Origin: Streptomyces sp. NBC_01351
GTDB taxonomy: Bacteria; Actinomycetota; Actinomycetes; Streptomycetales; Streptomycetaceae
Direction of reading: 5' to 3'
Assembly (NCBI RefSeq): GCF_036237315.1
Contig: NZ_CP108356.1
Location: 1,426,001 to 1,490,000 of the forward strand
Length of the DNA: 64,000 nucleotides
Shown here: positions 16,557 through 24,124 of the stretch, piece by piece
Numbering within the stretch: position 1 is the stretch's first letter
How the letters are laid out: each line of letters opens with the position of its first letter
Notes under the pieces: model-generated
Told to the model about the DNA's origin: nothing
The model's input: only the letters and a program-made list of their open reading frames with translations
The model's database searches: none
Translations under genes and position numbers: made by a program

Positions 16557-17204
16557 GTGAGCGATGGCGGACCGGAGGAGTCCGGTGGGGCCGTGGGACT
16601 GCCGAGCCGACGGCGACGGCCGACACCCATGAGCCAGTGGGATCCGGCGGCGCGGGTGTCGTACTGGGCCTTCCACGCCAATCGGCGGCCCGCGTACATG
16701 CGTTTCGCGTACCTGCAGCTGGGCTCGGACGCGGCGGCGGAGGAGGCGGTGGACGCCACCTTCGACTCGATCATGGCCGAGTGGCTCCGGATGCTCCACA
16801 TGGACCGACTCGACGCCTATGCCTGGACCGTCCTCAAGCAGTGCATAGTCGACCGGCAGCACCGCCTCGACCCCTGGCGGCGCCGACCGGAGCCGATGGA
16901 CATCAGTGCCTTCGAGGCCGCGCTGAAGGAGGCGCACGCCGATCAGTACGAGGTGCTGACCGACACCATCCGCTTCTACTCCGCGGTCTCCCGGCTCGCC
17001 GAACGGCAGCGCGACGCCGTGCTCCTACGGTACGGACTGCGCTGCTCCCCCGGCGAGGCCGCCGCCGTGATGGGCGTGGACGAGGCCACCGTCCGCTCCT
17101 ACCTCGGCCAGGCCCACCGCCGGCTCGCCCGACTGCTCGACACGTCAGCGGATCCGGCCGACCGTACGGACGGCGCCGACTCCGCGGAATCAGCCGGATC
17201 ATGA
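16557..17204 (+). CDS. RNA polymerase sigma-70 family factor (ECF-like)
   Basis: 215 residues from GTG at 16557; GAGGTGG is upstream. Met25 (ATG 16629) is an alternative start that would begin at the sigma-2 domain. Residues 40-105 resemble region 2 (FAYLQLGSDAAAEEAVDATF, then MDRLDAYAWTVLKQCIVDR). Residues 140-195 are region 4 (LAERQRDAVLLRYGLRCSPGE, then VDEATVRSYLGQAHRRLARLL), the -35-binding helix-turn-helix. Region 2 is divergent, so the promoter it recognises cannot be guessed. No anti-sigma factor is visible; instead the next gene, overlapping by 4 bases, is an IclR-like regulator, an unusual partner. Confidence 0.85.
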   Translation: MSDGGPEESGGAVGLPSRRRRPTPMSQWDPAARVSYWAFHANRRPAYMRFAYLQLGSDAAAEEAVDATFDSIMAEWLRMLHMDRLDAYAWTVLKQCIVDRQHRLDPWRRRPEPMDISAFEAALKEAHADQYEVLTDTIRFYSAVSRLAERQRDAVLLRYGLRCSPGEAAAVMGVDEATVRSYLGQAHRRLARLLDTSADPADRTDGADSAESAGS

Positions 17205-19072
17205 AGCGATACGAACGGCACGGCCCCCAGGACGACGACGCGACCCCCCGCTCCCTGGCCGAGTTCCTGGCCCGGGCCGGCGTCCGCGACCGCTACCCGC
17301 ACTACGACCTCGGCGCGGCCGAGGCCCGGCTGCTGCGCGCCACCCCGCACACCCCCGTCCCCGGCCACCGCGCCCGGCGCCGCTCCGCCTACGGGTGGAG
17401 CGACCCGACGCGGGACTGTCCGCTCGACTCCGAACGGGCCCGGCGCGACCTCAAGGCCGCCTGCCTGGCCACCGTGTGCGCGCCCAAGGCCGCCCTCCAG
17501 CTGGACTCCTTCGCCGCGGGCGGGCGCACCGACCTGGCCGGGGCCACCGTCTTCGGCTGCCTGCTCCACCTGGCCGGGCTGCGCGAAGGCGCCCGCTTCT
17601 GGTGGCAGTTCGCCGCCGGCTGGGGCAGCGCGCGGACGACGGCCGCCGCGTACTGCCTCTTCCTCGACCACTCCCGGCGCGGCGAGCACCACGACGCCCG
17701 GCACTGGGCGCGCGAGCTGGGCCGGCGCGGCTTCCGGCCGGGCGGCCGACGGGACCTGCGTGAGGTGCGGCTGTGCGCACAGGCCGCCGTCCTGCGGTAC
17801 GTGGACCAGCTCGACGATCCCGATCTGGGCCCGGTACCGCTGCCGAGGCCCGGGGTGTCCGGCGTGCTGGCCGCCTTCCGGCCGCCGCCGCCCGCCGTCG
17901 TGACGGTGACCGCGACCACGACCACGACCGTGCCCGCCGCGGCGCCGGCCGTGCCCGCGCGGGCCACCGGGCCGCTGCGCCACCCGGCGCTGACGGCCGC
18001 CGCCCGCGGGACCGTCGTACAGGCGGGGACGAGCGAGGCGCTGGCGGAGGCCCGGCGCGCGCTGGCCGTCGTACGGGTCCTCGAACGGCACCCGCTCGGC
18101 GTGCGGACCGCGCAGCTGCGGCGGGAGACCGGGCTGGCCGAGGCGGAACTCGTCCCGCTGCTCGCCATGCTCTGCGAGGAGGAGTACGCGTACCGGCCGG
18201 GCGCGGGGGTGTACGGGCGCGGCCCCGCCCTGGACCGGCTCGCCGCCCCGGGCGGCCTCGGCCTGGCGGGCCAGCTCCAGCGCACGCTGGCCCTGGCCCG
18301 GGACAGCGCGGGCGCGGCGGTGTACCTGAGCCGGTACGCCGAGGGGGAGGTCCGGATCACGCAGATGGCGGACGGGCCGGGGGCCCCGCCGGTGCGGGAG
18401 TGGGTGGACTTCCGGGCCGCCGCGCACGCCAGCGCGGTCGGCAAGTGCCTGCTGACCCAGCTCGACCACGACCGGCGCGCCGACCACGTGGCCCGGCACC
18501 GGCCGGCCCGGCTCACCCCGCAGACCATCACGGACAGCCGGGCCCTGTTCACCGCGCTCGACGCGGTGGCACCGGGCGCGCCCGTCTTCGACCTGCGCGA
18601 GTACTCCCCCGGGGTCGTCTGCTCGGCGGTCCCGATCGCCACCGGAGACGCCGCGGGCAGCCTCGCGCTCTCCCTGCCCGCCACCCACGCCCACCGGCTG
18701 CGCTCGGCCACCGAGGCCCTGCGCCGCAAGGCCGTCCCGGTCCTGCTGGCCCTGCTGCTGTCGGGGGCGATCCCGCCGGACGCGCCGGCGGTGCCCGGGG
18801 ATTCGGCCGCGCTGCCGCCCCGGCCGGTGAAGGCACCGGTCACCGCGGAGACCCTGCGCCACCTGCGCCGGCTGTTCCGGACCCCGCTCACCGGCGCCGC
18901 GGCCCAGGCCGACGGCCCGCACCTGGTCAGCGACACCGCGGCGGGGGCCGCGTACCTGTTCGACGCCCCCCTGGACCCCGACCAGCCGCGCCTGGCCCTC
19001 CCCCACACCTTCACCCCGGTCACCCCGGGCAGCCTGACGACCCCGGGCGGGCTGGTGGTTCTGGGGACCTGA
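17201..19072 (+). CDS. Large protein with C-terminal IclR-type regulator module
   Basis: 623 residues; the ATG overlaps the sigma factor stop (ATGA). The first 225 residues are an uncharacterised all-helical region that mentions TPR-like features (FWWQFAAGWGSARTTAAAYCLFLDHS). A Pro/Thr-rich linker follows (residues 230-260). From about 280 there is a winged helix (ALAVVRVLERHPLGVRTAQL, then LRRETGLAE) and from about 365 an IclR effector-binding domain (ITQMADGPG, AAHASAVGKCLL, GVVCSAVPI). IclR proteins bind small aromatic or acid ligands. Fusion to a long N-terminal region and pairing with a sigma factor suggest it modulates that sigma factor's activity or regulon. Confidence 0.75.
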   Translation: MKRYERHGPQDDDATPRSLAEFLARAGVRDRYPHYDLGAAEARLLRATPHTPVPGHRARRRSAYGWSDPTRDCPLDSERARRDLKAACLATVCAPKAALQLDSFAAGGRTDLAGATVFGCLLHLAGLREGARFWWQFAAGWGSARTTAAAYCLFLDHSRRGEHHDARHWARELGRRGFRPGGRRDLREVRLCAQAAVLRYVDQLDDPDLGPVPLPRPGVSGVLAAFRPPPPAVVTVTATTTTTVPAAAPAVPARATGPLRHPALTAAARGTVVQAGTSEALAEARRALAVVRVLERHPLGVRTAQLRRETGLAEAELVPLLAMLCEEEYAYRPGAGVYGRGPALDRLAAPGGLGLAGQLQRTLALARDSAGAAVYLSRYAEGEVRITQMADGPGAPPVREWVDFRAAAHASAVGKCLLTQLDHDRRADHVARHRPARLTPQTITDSRALFTALDAVAPGAPVFDLREYSPGVVCSAVPIATGDAAGSLALSLPATHAHRLRSATEALRRKAVPVLLALLLSGAIPPDAPAVPGDSAALPPRPVKAPVTAETLRHLRRLFRTPLTGAAAQADGPHLVSDTAAGAAYLFDAPLDPDQPRLALPHTFTPVTPGSLTTPGGLVVLGT

Positions 19073-19107
19073 GGGGGTGGAAGGGCGCGACCCGGTCGGG
19101 AAACGCA

Positions 19108-19135
19108 AAAGAACCCCACCGAAGTGGGGTTCTTT
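19108..19135 (-). terminator. Bidirectional terminator with UUCG loop, downstream of tRNA-Leu
   Basis: A 12-bp perfect stem flanks CGAA on the plus strand, which is a TTCG tetraloop on the minus strand followed by TTTTGC. This fits the end of the tRNA-Leu transcript 5 bases earlier. On the plus strand the arm ends in TTCTTTCT, so it can also stop the 17201 gene. Confidence 0.9.
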
Positions 19136-19140
19136 CTCTG

Positions 19141-19225
19141 TGTCCGAGGGGGGACTTGAACCCCCACGCCCGATAAAGGGCACTAGCACCTCAAGCTAGC
19201 GCGTCTGCCATTCCGCCACCCGGAC
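19141..19225 (-). tRNA. tRNA-Leu (anticodon GAG)
   Basis: 85 nt. The acceptor stem pairs GTCCGGG at the 5' end with CTCGGAC at the 3' end (one G-U), with discriminator base A. The anticodon arm has stem CTAGC/GCTAG and loop TTGAGGT, giving anticodon GAG. The long variable arm (TGCCCTTTATCGGGCG) marks a class II tRNA, and the T arm is GGGGGTTCAAGTCCCCC. CCA is not encoded. It reads leucine CUC/CUU codons. Confidence 0.97.
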
Positions 19226-19347
19226 TAGGTGGTCGGCCCCGGTTTCCCGCGGCGACATGGACAACAATAGCAAAGGTTTGACGGGGCCCAGACCACTTTT
19301 CCGGGCGCCCGAACTTCCGCCACGCCGTGCTGACCTGCACGCATGCG

Positions 19348-19386
19348 CGCAGGAGCCCCCGGCACTCGGTGCCGGGGGCTCCTGCG
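19348..19386 (-). terminator. Strong hairpin terminator of the KAS III-like gene
   Basis: A perfect 17-bp stem (19348-19364 with 19370-19386) and 5-base loop lie 44 bases after the stop of the gene ending at 19430. A partial third copy of the arm, GGGGCTCCTGCATGGGG, follows in the gap. Confidence 0.85.
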
Positions 19387-19429
19387 TGGGGCTCCTGCAT
19401 GGGGATCGGCTCGGTGCGGGCACCGGGAG

Positions 19430-20380
19430 CTACGGGCAGCGGATGACCTGGCCCGCGTAGGAGAGGTTGCCGCCGAAGCCGAAGAGCAGGACCGGGGCGC
19501 CCGAGGGGATCTCGCCGCGCTGGACCAGCTTGGACAGGGCCATCGGGATGCTGCCGGCCGAGGTGTTGCCGGAGTCGACGACGTCACGGGCGACGACCGC
19601 GTTGACGGCGCCGATCTTGGCGGCGAGGGGTTCGATGATCCGCAGGTTGGCCTGGTGCAGGACGACCGCGGCCAGGTCCTCGGGGAGGACCCCGGCCTTC
19701 TCGCAGACCTTGCGGGCGAGCGGCGGGAGCTGGCTGGTGGTCCAGCGGTAGACGGACTGGCCCTCCTGCGCGAAGACCGGCGGCGAGCCCTCGATGCGGA
19801 CGGCGTTGCCCATCTCCGGGACCGAGCCCCACAGCACCGGGCCGATGCCCGGCTCCTCGTGCTCCTCGCAGGCCTCGACGACGGCCGCGCCGGCGCCGTC
19901 ACCGGTGAGCACACAGGTGGAGCGGTCGCTCCAGTCGGTGATCTCGGTCATCTTGTCCGCGCCGATGACCAGCGCGCGGGTGGCGGAGCCGGCCCGGATG
20001 GCGTGGTCGGCGGTGGCCAGGGCGTGCGTGAAGCCCGAGCAGACCACGTTGAGGTCCATCACCGCGGGGCCGCTGCCCATGCCCAGCTTGGCGGCGACGC
20101 GCGCGGCCATGTTGGGCGAGCGGTCGATCGCGGTGGAGGTGGCGACCAGGACGAGGTCGATGTCGTCCGGGGTCAGGCCGGCGCCGGCCAGCGCCTTGCC
20201 CGCGGCCTGGAAGGCCAGCTCGTCGACGGGTTCGTCCGGGCCCGCCATGTGGCGGGTGCGGATGCCGACGCGAGAGCGGATCCACTCGTCGGTGGTGTCG
20301 ACCATGGCCGCGAGGTCCTCGTTGGTGAGCACTTTCGCGGGCTGGTAGTGCCCTAGCGCCACCACTCGTGAACCGGTCAT
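19430..20380 (-). CDS. Beta-ketoacyl-ACP synthase III-like enzyme
   Basis: 316 residues from ATG at 20380 with GAGGGGGG upstream; the open frame reaches far back but this start matches the family N-terminus (RVVALGHYQPAKVLTNEDLA). The Cys-His-Asn triad is complete: Cys about 113 (VVCSGF), His about 242 (VLHQAN), Asn about 271 (GNTSAG). KAS III enzymes condense an acyl-CoA starter with malonyl-ACP, or act as acyltransferases. This gene is not in a fab cluster (no fabD, acpP or fabF beside it), so it is more likely a specialised FabH homologue than the essential FabH. Confidence 0.88.
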   Translation of the reverse strand: MTGSRVVALGHYQPAKVLTNEDLAAMVDTTDEWIRSRVGIRTRHMAGPDEPVDELAFQAAGKALAGAGLTPDDIDLVLVATSTAIDRSPNMAARVAAKLGMGSGPAVMDLNVVCSGFTHALATADHAIRAGSATRALVIGADKMTEITDWSDRSTCVLTGDGAGAAVVEACEEHEEPGIGPVLWGSVPEMGNAVRIEGSPPVFAQEGQSVYRWTTSQLPPLARKVCEKAGVLPEDLAAVVLHQANLRIIEPLAAKIGAVNAVVARDVVDSGNTSAGSIPMALSKLVQRGEIPSGAPVLLFGFGGNLSYAGQVIRCP

Positions 20381-20581
20381 GGGCGGGGTCCCCCCTCGTA
20401 CGGAAGTCAGGATCACCCAGCTTCGCCTGCTACTGGCCGGTACGGGGGCGCGTGACCCGACAGGATTCGGGGGCCGGAATTTGGAGAGTCCCGAGGATCC
20501 ACCTGTCGGGACGGCGCCCGAAATGGAACCGGGACAATGGCCTCGTCGGATGAGGGCGAGAAGAAGGATGGACTGATCACC

Positions 20582-21409
20582 ATGGGACGGGTCACCGAGC
20601 GCCGCCGCGTCGTCCGGATCCGGAACGGCGTGGAGGGGATCCGCCCGGACACCCTCGTGGCCGAGGAGCCGCTGGAGATACGGCTGAACGGCAAGCCCCT
20701 CGCCATCACGATGCGCACGCCTGGTGACGACTTCGCGCTGGCGGCGGGCTTCCTGGTGAGCGAGGGCGTATTGGGCTCCGCCTCCGAGGTGCAGGCCGTC
20801 ACCTACTGCGAGGGCGCCACGGAGGACGGTTCGAACACCTACAACGTGGTCAACGTGCAGCTGGCCGCCGGGGTTCCGGTGCCGGACATCACGCTGGAGC
20901 GGAACGTCTACACCACCTCCTCCTGCGGCCTGTGCGGGAAGGCGAGCCTGGACGCGGTCCGTACGGCGAGCCGTTTCCCGGGGATCGCGGACGATCCGGT
21001 GCGGATCCCGGCGGACGTCCTCGGCGAGCTGCCGGACCGGCTGCGCGCCTCCCAGAAGGTCTTCGACCGCACGGGCGGGCTGCACGCGGCCGGGCTGTTC
21101 ACGGCGCAGGGGGAGCTGCTGGACCTGCGCGAGGACGTGGGTCGACACAACGCGGTGGACAAGATCGTCGGCCGGGCCCTGCAGTCCGGCCTGCTCCCCC
21201 TGGCGGGCGCGATCCTCCTGGTCTCGGGCCGGGCCTCCTTCGAGCTGGTCCAGAAGGCCGTGATGGCCGGCGTCCCGGTGCTGGCGGCGGTCTCCGCGCC
21301 GTCCTCGCTCGCCGTGGACCTGGCCCTGGAGTCGGGCATGACCCTGGTCGGCTTCCTGCGGGGGCCGGACATGAACATCTACGCGGGCGAGGAACGGATC
21401 ACTCGGTAG
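20582..21409 (+). CDS. fdhD: Formate dehydrogenase accessory sulfurtransferase FdhD
   Basis: 275 residues from ATG at 20582, the usual family start (MGRVTERRRVVRI); the frame could also begin at 20537. The Cys pair of FdhD, in the SSCGLCG motif, is at residues 115 and 118. The EDVGRHNAVDK motif and the C-terminal SGRASFELVQKA segment are also family hallmarks. FdhD carries sulfur from a cysteine desulfurase to the molybdenum cofactor of formate dehydrogenase. The convergent neighbour is a 2Fe-2S ferredoxin. No fdh structural gene is in the window. Confidence 0.95.
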   Translation: MGRVTERRRVVRIRNGVEGIRPDTLVAEEPLEIRLNGKPLAITMRTPGDDFALAAGFLVSEGVLGSASEVQAVTYCEGATEDGSNTYNVVNVQLAAGVPVPDITLERNVYTTSSCGLCGKASLDAVRTASRFPGIADDPVRIPADVLGELPDRLRASQKVFDRTGGLHAAGLFTAQGELLDLREDVGRHNAVDKIVGRALQSGLLPLAGAILLVSGRASFELVQKAVMAGVPVLAAVSAPSSLAVDLALESGMTLVGFLRGPDMNIYAGEERITR

Positions 21410-21423
21410 CGGTGCGCCGGACG

Positions 21424-21858
21424 TCACCGCCCCCGGCGGCCGCGGCGGGTGGCGTTCGGGGACGGTTTCGGTTCCGGGGGTTCGATGCGGTGGAGGTCCA
21501 GGGTGGGCGGGACCGGCGTGGAGCCGGGGCCGCCGGATGTTGCCCAGGCGATGATCTCGTCGGTCGCGGTGTCGTCCAGGGCCCAGCCGAACCAGGCCGC
21601 GCGCGCTCCGCGACGGCGGGCCTCGCTGGTGGGCTGGACCACGATCACGTTGGCCTGGGCGCAGGGGCCGAGGCAGTCGCTCGTACGGACGGCCAGCCGG
21701 CCCCCGGACTCGGCGGCGGCCGCGCGCAGCCGGGCGAGCTGTCCGGCGTGGTCGCTGCCAGGGTTCTTACTGGGGTCGCCGCAGCAGCAGCCGCGGCAGA
21801 CCACCAGGGTGCAGGGGCGTTCGGCGTGGGCGGCGAGCGGGCGTATCCAGGTCACCAC
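21424..21858 (-). CDS. Thioredoxin-like 2Fe-2S ferredoxin domain protein
   Basis: 144 residues from GTG at 21858. Cysteines in CRGCCCG (residues 21-26) and DCLGPC (62 and 66) fit the spacing of thioredoxin-fold [2Fe-2S] ferredoxins, close to the NuoE/Shethna type. The C-terminal 30 residues are Pro/Arg-rich and disordered. It probably carries single electrons in the cytoplasm. Convergent to fdhD and 6 bases downstream of the transporter gene on the same strand, it could serve a molybdoenzyme or cobalamin-related pathway, but no direct evidence exists here. Confidence 0.85.
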   Translation of the reverse strand: MVTWIRPLAAHAERPCTLVVCRGCCCGDPSKNPGSDHAGQLARLRAAAAESGGRLAVRTSDCLGPCAQANVIVVQPTSEARRRGARAAWFGWALDDTATDEIIAWATSGGPGSTPVPPTLDLHRIEPPEPKPSPNATRRGRRGR

Positions 21859-21864
21859 CGCACG

Positions 21865-22953
21865 TTATCGGGCCTGGCCGGTGGGCTGTTGGGGCGGGAG
21901 CGAGACGTCCGCCACATGGTCGGCGGTGAGTTCGGGTTCGGTGGGGGCTGTGGGCTCGGTGGAGGCTTTGGGGTCCGCGGGATCCGCCGGGTCCTGGGCG
22001 CGGCGGCGGGCGAGGACCGCGCAGACCATCAGCTGCATCTGGTGGAAGAGCATCAGCGGGAGCACCGCGAGGCTCGCCTGGGCGCCGAACAGGACGCTGG
22101 CCATGGGCAGTCCGGCGGCGAGGCTCTTCTTCGACCCGGCGAACTGGATGGCGATGCGGTCCGCCCGGCCGAAGCCGAGGCGGGCCGCGCCGTACCAGGT
22201 GACGAGGAGCATGACCGCGAGGAGTACGACCTCCACCAGCAGCAGGGCGCCGAGGCGCGGGAGGCTGACCTGGTGCCAGATGCCGGCGGCCATGCCCGCG
22301 CTGAAGGCCGCGTACACGACGAGCAGGATCGAGCCGCGGTCGACGTAGCCCAGCACCTTCTTGTGGCGGACGAGGAACCCGCCGACCCAGCGGCGCAGGG
22401 TCTGGCCCAGGAGGAAGGGCAGCAGGAGCTGGAGGACGATCTTGAGGAGGGAGTCCAGGGAGAAGCCGCCCGCGCCCCCGCCGAGCAGGCCGGCCGCGAG
22501 GAGCGGGGTGAGCAGGATCCCGGCGAGGCTGGAGAAGGAGCCGGCGCAGATCGCGGCCGGGACGTTGCCCCGGGCGATCGAGGTGAAGGAGATCGAGGAC
22601 TGGATGGTCGAGGGGACCAGGCAGAGGAAGAGCAGACCTGCGTAGAGCGGGGGCGTGAGCAGGGTGGGCACCAGGCCGCGGGCCGCCAGGCCGAGGAGGG
22701 GGAAGAGGAGGAAGGTGCAGGCCAGCACGGTGAGGTGGAGCCGCCAGTGGCGCAGGCCGTCGAGGGCCTCGCGGGTGGAGAGCCTGGCCCCGTAGAGGAA
22801 GAAGAGCAGGGCCACGGCCGCGGTGGAGGCCCCGTCGGCGACGGTGGCGGCCGGGCCGCGGGCGGGGAGCAGGGCGGCGAGGCCGACGGTGCCGAGCAGG
22901 GCCAGTATGTACGGGTCCAGGGGCAGCCAGGCGGGGAGGTGCGGGCGGCGCAT
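21865..22953 (-). CDS. Bile acid:sodium symporter family (SBF-like) transporter
   Basis: 362 residues from ATG at 22953. Nine to ten hydrophobic helices cover residues 10-320; the segment TIQSSISFTSIARGNVPAA is the conserved SBF/YfeH-type motif in the fourth to fifth helix. The soluble tail is rich in D, P and T repeats (DPADPADPK). The family moves organic anions with sodium; the substrate in actinobacteria is unknown. It is divergent from a LysR gene starting at 23085, a common regulator-target arrangement. Confidence 0.87.
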   Translation of the reverse strand: MRRPHLPAWLPLDPYILALLGTVGLAALLPARGPAATVADGASTAAVALLFFLYGARLSTREALDGLRHWRLHLTVLACTFLLFPLLGLAARGLVPTLLTPPLYAGLLFLCLVPSTIQSSISFTSIARGNVPAAICAGSFSSLAGILLTPLLAAGLLGGGAGGFSLDSLLKIVLQLLLPFLLGQTLRRWVGGFLVRHKKVLGYVDRGSILLVVYAAFSAGMAAGIWHQVSLPRLGALLLVEVVLLAVMLLVTWYGAARLGFGRADRIAIQFAGSKKSLAAGLPMASVLFGAQASLAVLPLMLFHQMQLMVCAVLARRRAQDPADPADPKASTEPTAPTEPELTADHVADVSLPPQQPTGQAR

Positions 22954-23071
22954 GTGCGGGTGCTCACTTGCTGTCGGGGCGGGGCTTCTCCCCTCCATCG
23001 TCGGGGGCGGGGTGGTGATCGGGAAACCTGCACACCGCACTCACTGTCATCTCGATCTGTGATGAGCGCCG

Positions 23072-23077
23072 TAGAAT
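23072..23077 (+). promoter_or_regulatory. -10 box placed for a leaderless LysR transcript
   Basis: TAGAAT at 23072-23077 is followed by 7 bases and then the ATG at 23085, so transcription should begin at or next to the start codon. No ribosome-binding site precedes either this ATG or the one at 23076. No good -35 was seen. Confidence 0.55.
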
Positions 23078-23084
23078 GGGCGGT

Positions 23085-23936
23085 ATGTACGACCCTGTCC
23101 AGCTGCGCACCTTCCTCACGGTGGCCCAGACGCTGAGCTTCACGCAGGCCGCCGCTCGGCTCGGCGTACGGCAGTCCACGGTCAGCCAGCACGTACGGCG
23201 GCTGGAGGAGGCGACCGGCCGGCCGCTGTTCGTCCGGGACACCCACAGCGTGGAGCTGACGGAGGACGGTGAGGCCATGCTCGGCTTCGCGCGGACGATC
23301 CTGGAGGCGCACGAGCGGGCGGCGGCCTTCTTCACCGGGACGCGGCTGCGGGGGCGGCTGCGCTTCGGGGCCTCGGAGGACTTCGTGCTGACCCGGCTGC
23401 CCGAGATCCTGGAGGGCTTCCGGCACGAGCACCCCGAGGTGGATCTGGAGCTGTCGGTGGAGCTCTCGGGAACCCTGCACGAGCGGCTGGACGCCGGGCG
23501 GCTGGACCTCGTCCTGGCCAAGCGGCGCGGACCCGGGGACGAGCGGGGGCGGCTGGTGTGGCGGGACCGGATGGTGTGGATCGGGGCGGAGGGGCTGCGG
23601 GTCGAGCCGGACCGGCCGGTCCCTCTGATCGTGTTCCCGCCGCCGGGGATCACCCGGGCCCGGGCGCTGGAGGTGCTGGAGCGGGAGGGGCGGGGCTGGC
23701 GGATCGCGTGCACGAGCGGCAGCCTGAGCGGGCTGATCGCTGCGGCGCGGGCCGGGCTGGGGGTGATGGCCCATACGCGGGGGCTGATCCCGCCGGGGCT
23801 GGTGCGGGTGGGCGGGCTGCCGGAGTTGGGGCCGGTGGAGTTCGCGCTGCTGCAGGGGCCGCGCGTTTCGGCTGCCGCGGAAGCCTTGGCCGCCGCCGTG
23901 CTGTCCGGGGCGGACCGGCTGACGCGTGCGGGCTGA
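23085..23936 (+). CDS. LysR-family transcriptional regulator
   Basis: 283 residues from ATG at 23085 (MYDPVQLRTFLTVAQ), chosen because a TAGAAT box sits 7 bases upstream; ATG 23076 would overlap that box. The winged helix occupies residues 1-60 (LSFTQAAARLGVRQSTVSQHV). The substrate-binding domain follows from about 90 (LRFGASEDFVLTRLPEILEGF). LysR proteins bind a small ligand and usually activate a divergent gene, here the SBF transporter at 22953. Confidence 0.92.
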   Translation: MYDPVQLRTFLTVAQTLSFTQAAARLGVRQSTVSQHVRRLEEATGRPLFVRDTHSVELTEDGEAMLGFARTILEAHERAAAFFTGTRLRGRLRFGASEDFVLTRLPEILEGFRHEHPEVDLELSVELSGTLHERLDAGRLDLVLAKRRGPGDERGRLVWRDRMVWIGAEGLRVEPDRPVPLIVFPPPGITRARALEVLEREGRGWRIACTSGSLSGLIAAARAGLGVMAHTRGLIPPGLVRVGGLPELGPVEFALLQGPRVSAAAEALAAAVLSGADRLTRAG

Positions 23937-23950
23937 CCTCGGTGCGGGCA

Positions 23951-24000
23951 CCCCGGGGCTCCGCCCCGGACCCCGCGCCTCAAACGCCGGCGGGGCTGGA
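23951..24000. repeat. Solo half copy of the CTCAAACGCCGG intergenic repeat
   Basis: This has the GGGGCTCCGCCCC hairpin followed by GCGCCTCAAACGCCGGCGGGG. The same order, direct or inverted, occurs at 29281-29524 and 60797-61004. It lies 14 bases after the LysR stop and might act as a transcription or mRNA-end element. Confidence 0.75.
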
Positions 24001-24124
24001 TGCCCGCCCGGCGGGGCCGGACGTGACACCCGGCTGAGGAGGTCTTGTGGAGGTGTACCGGTGCCGATCAACCTCCGTTTACCGTGCGGTAAGTTCACCG
24101 CGGCGCGCGGAGAGGAGCCGGGGC

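Noticed and set aside
17099..19189. A 696-codon minus-strand frame opposite the IclR-like gene
   Set aside because: It runs through the tRNA-Leu and terminator and has no recognisable domain, whereas the plus-strand gene has an IclR domain and an ATGA start.
19348..19386. Long perfect inverted repeat considered as a mobile-element end
   Set aside because: No second copy or partner end; position after the KAS III-like stop fits a terminator.
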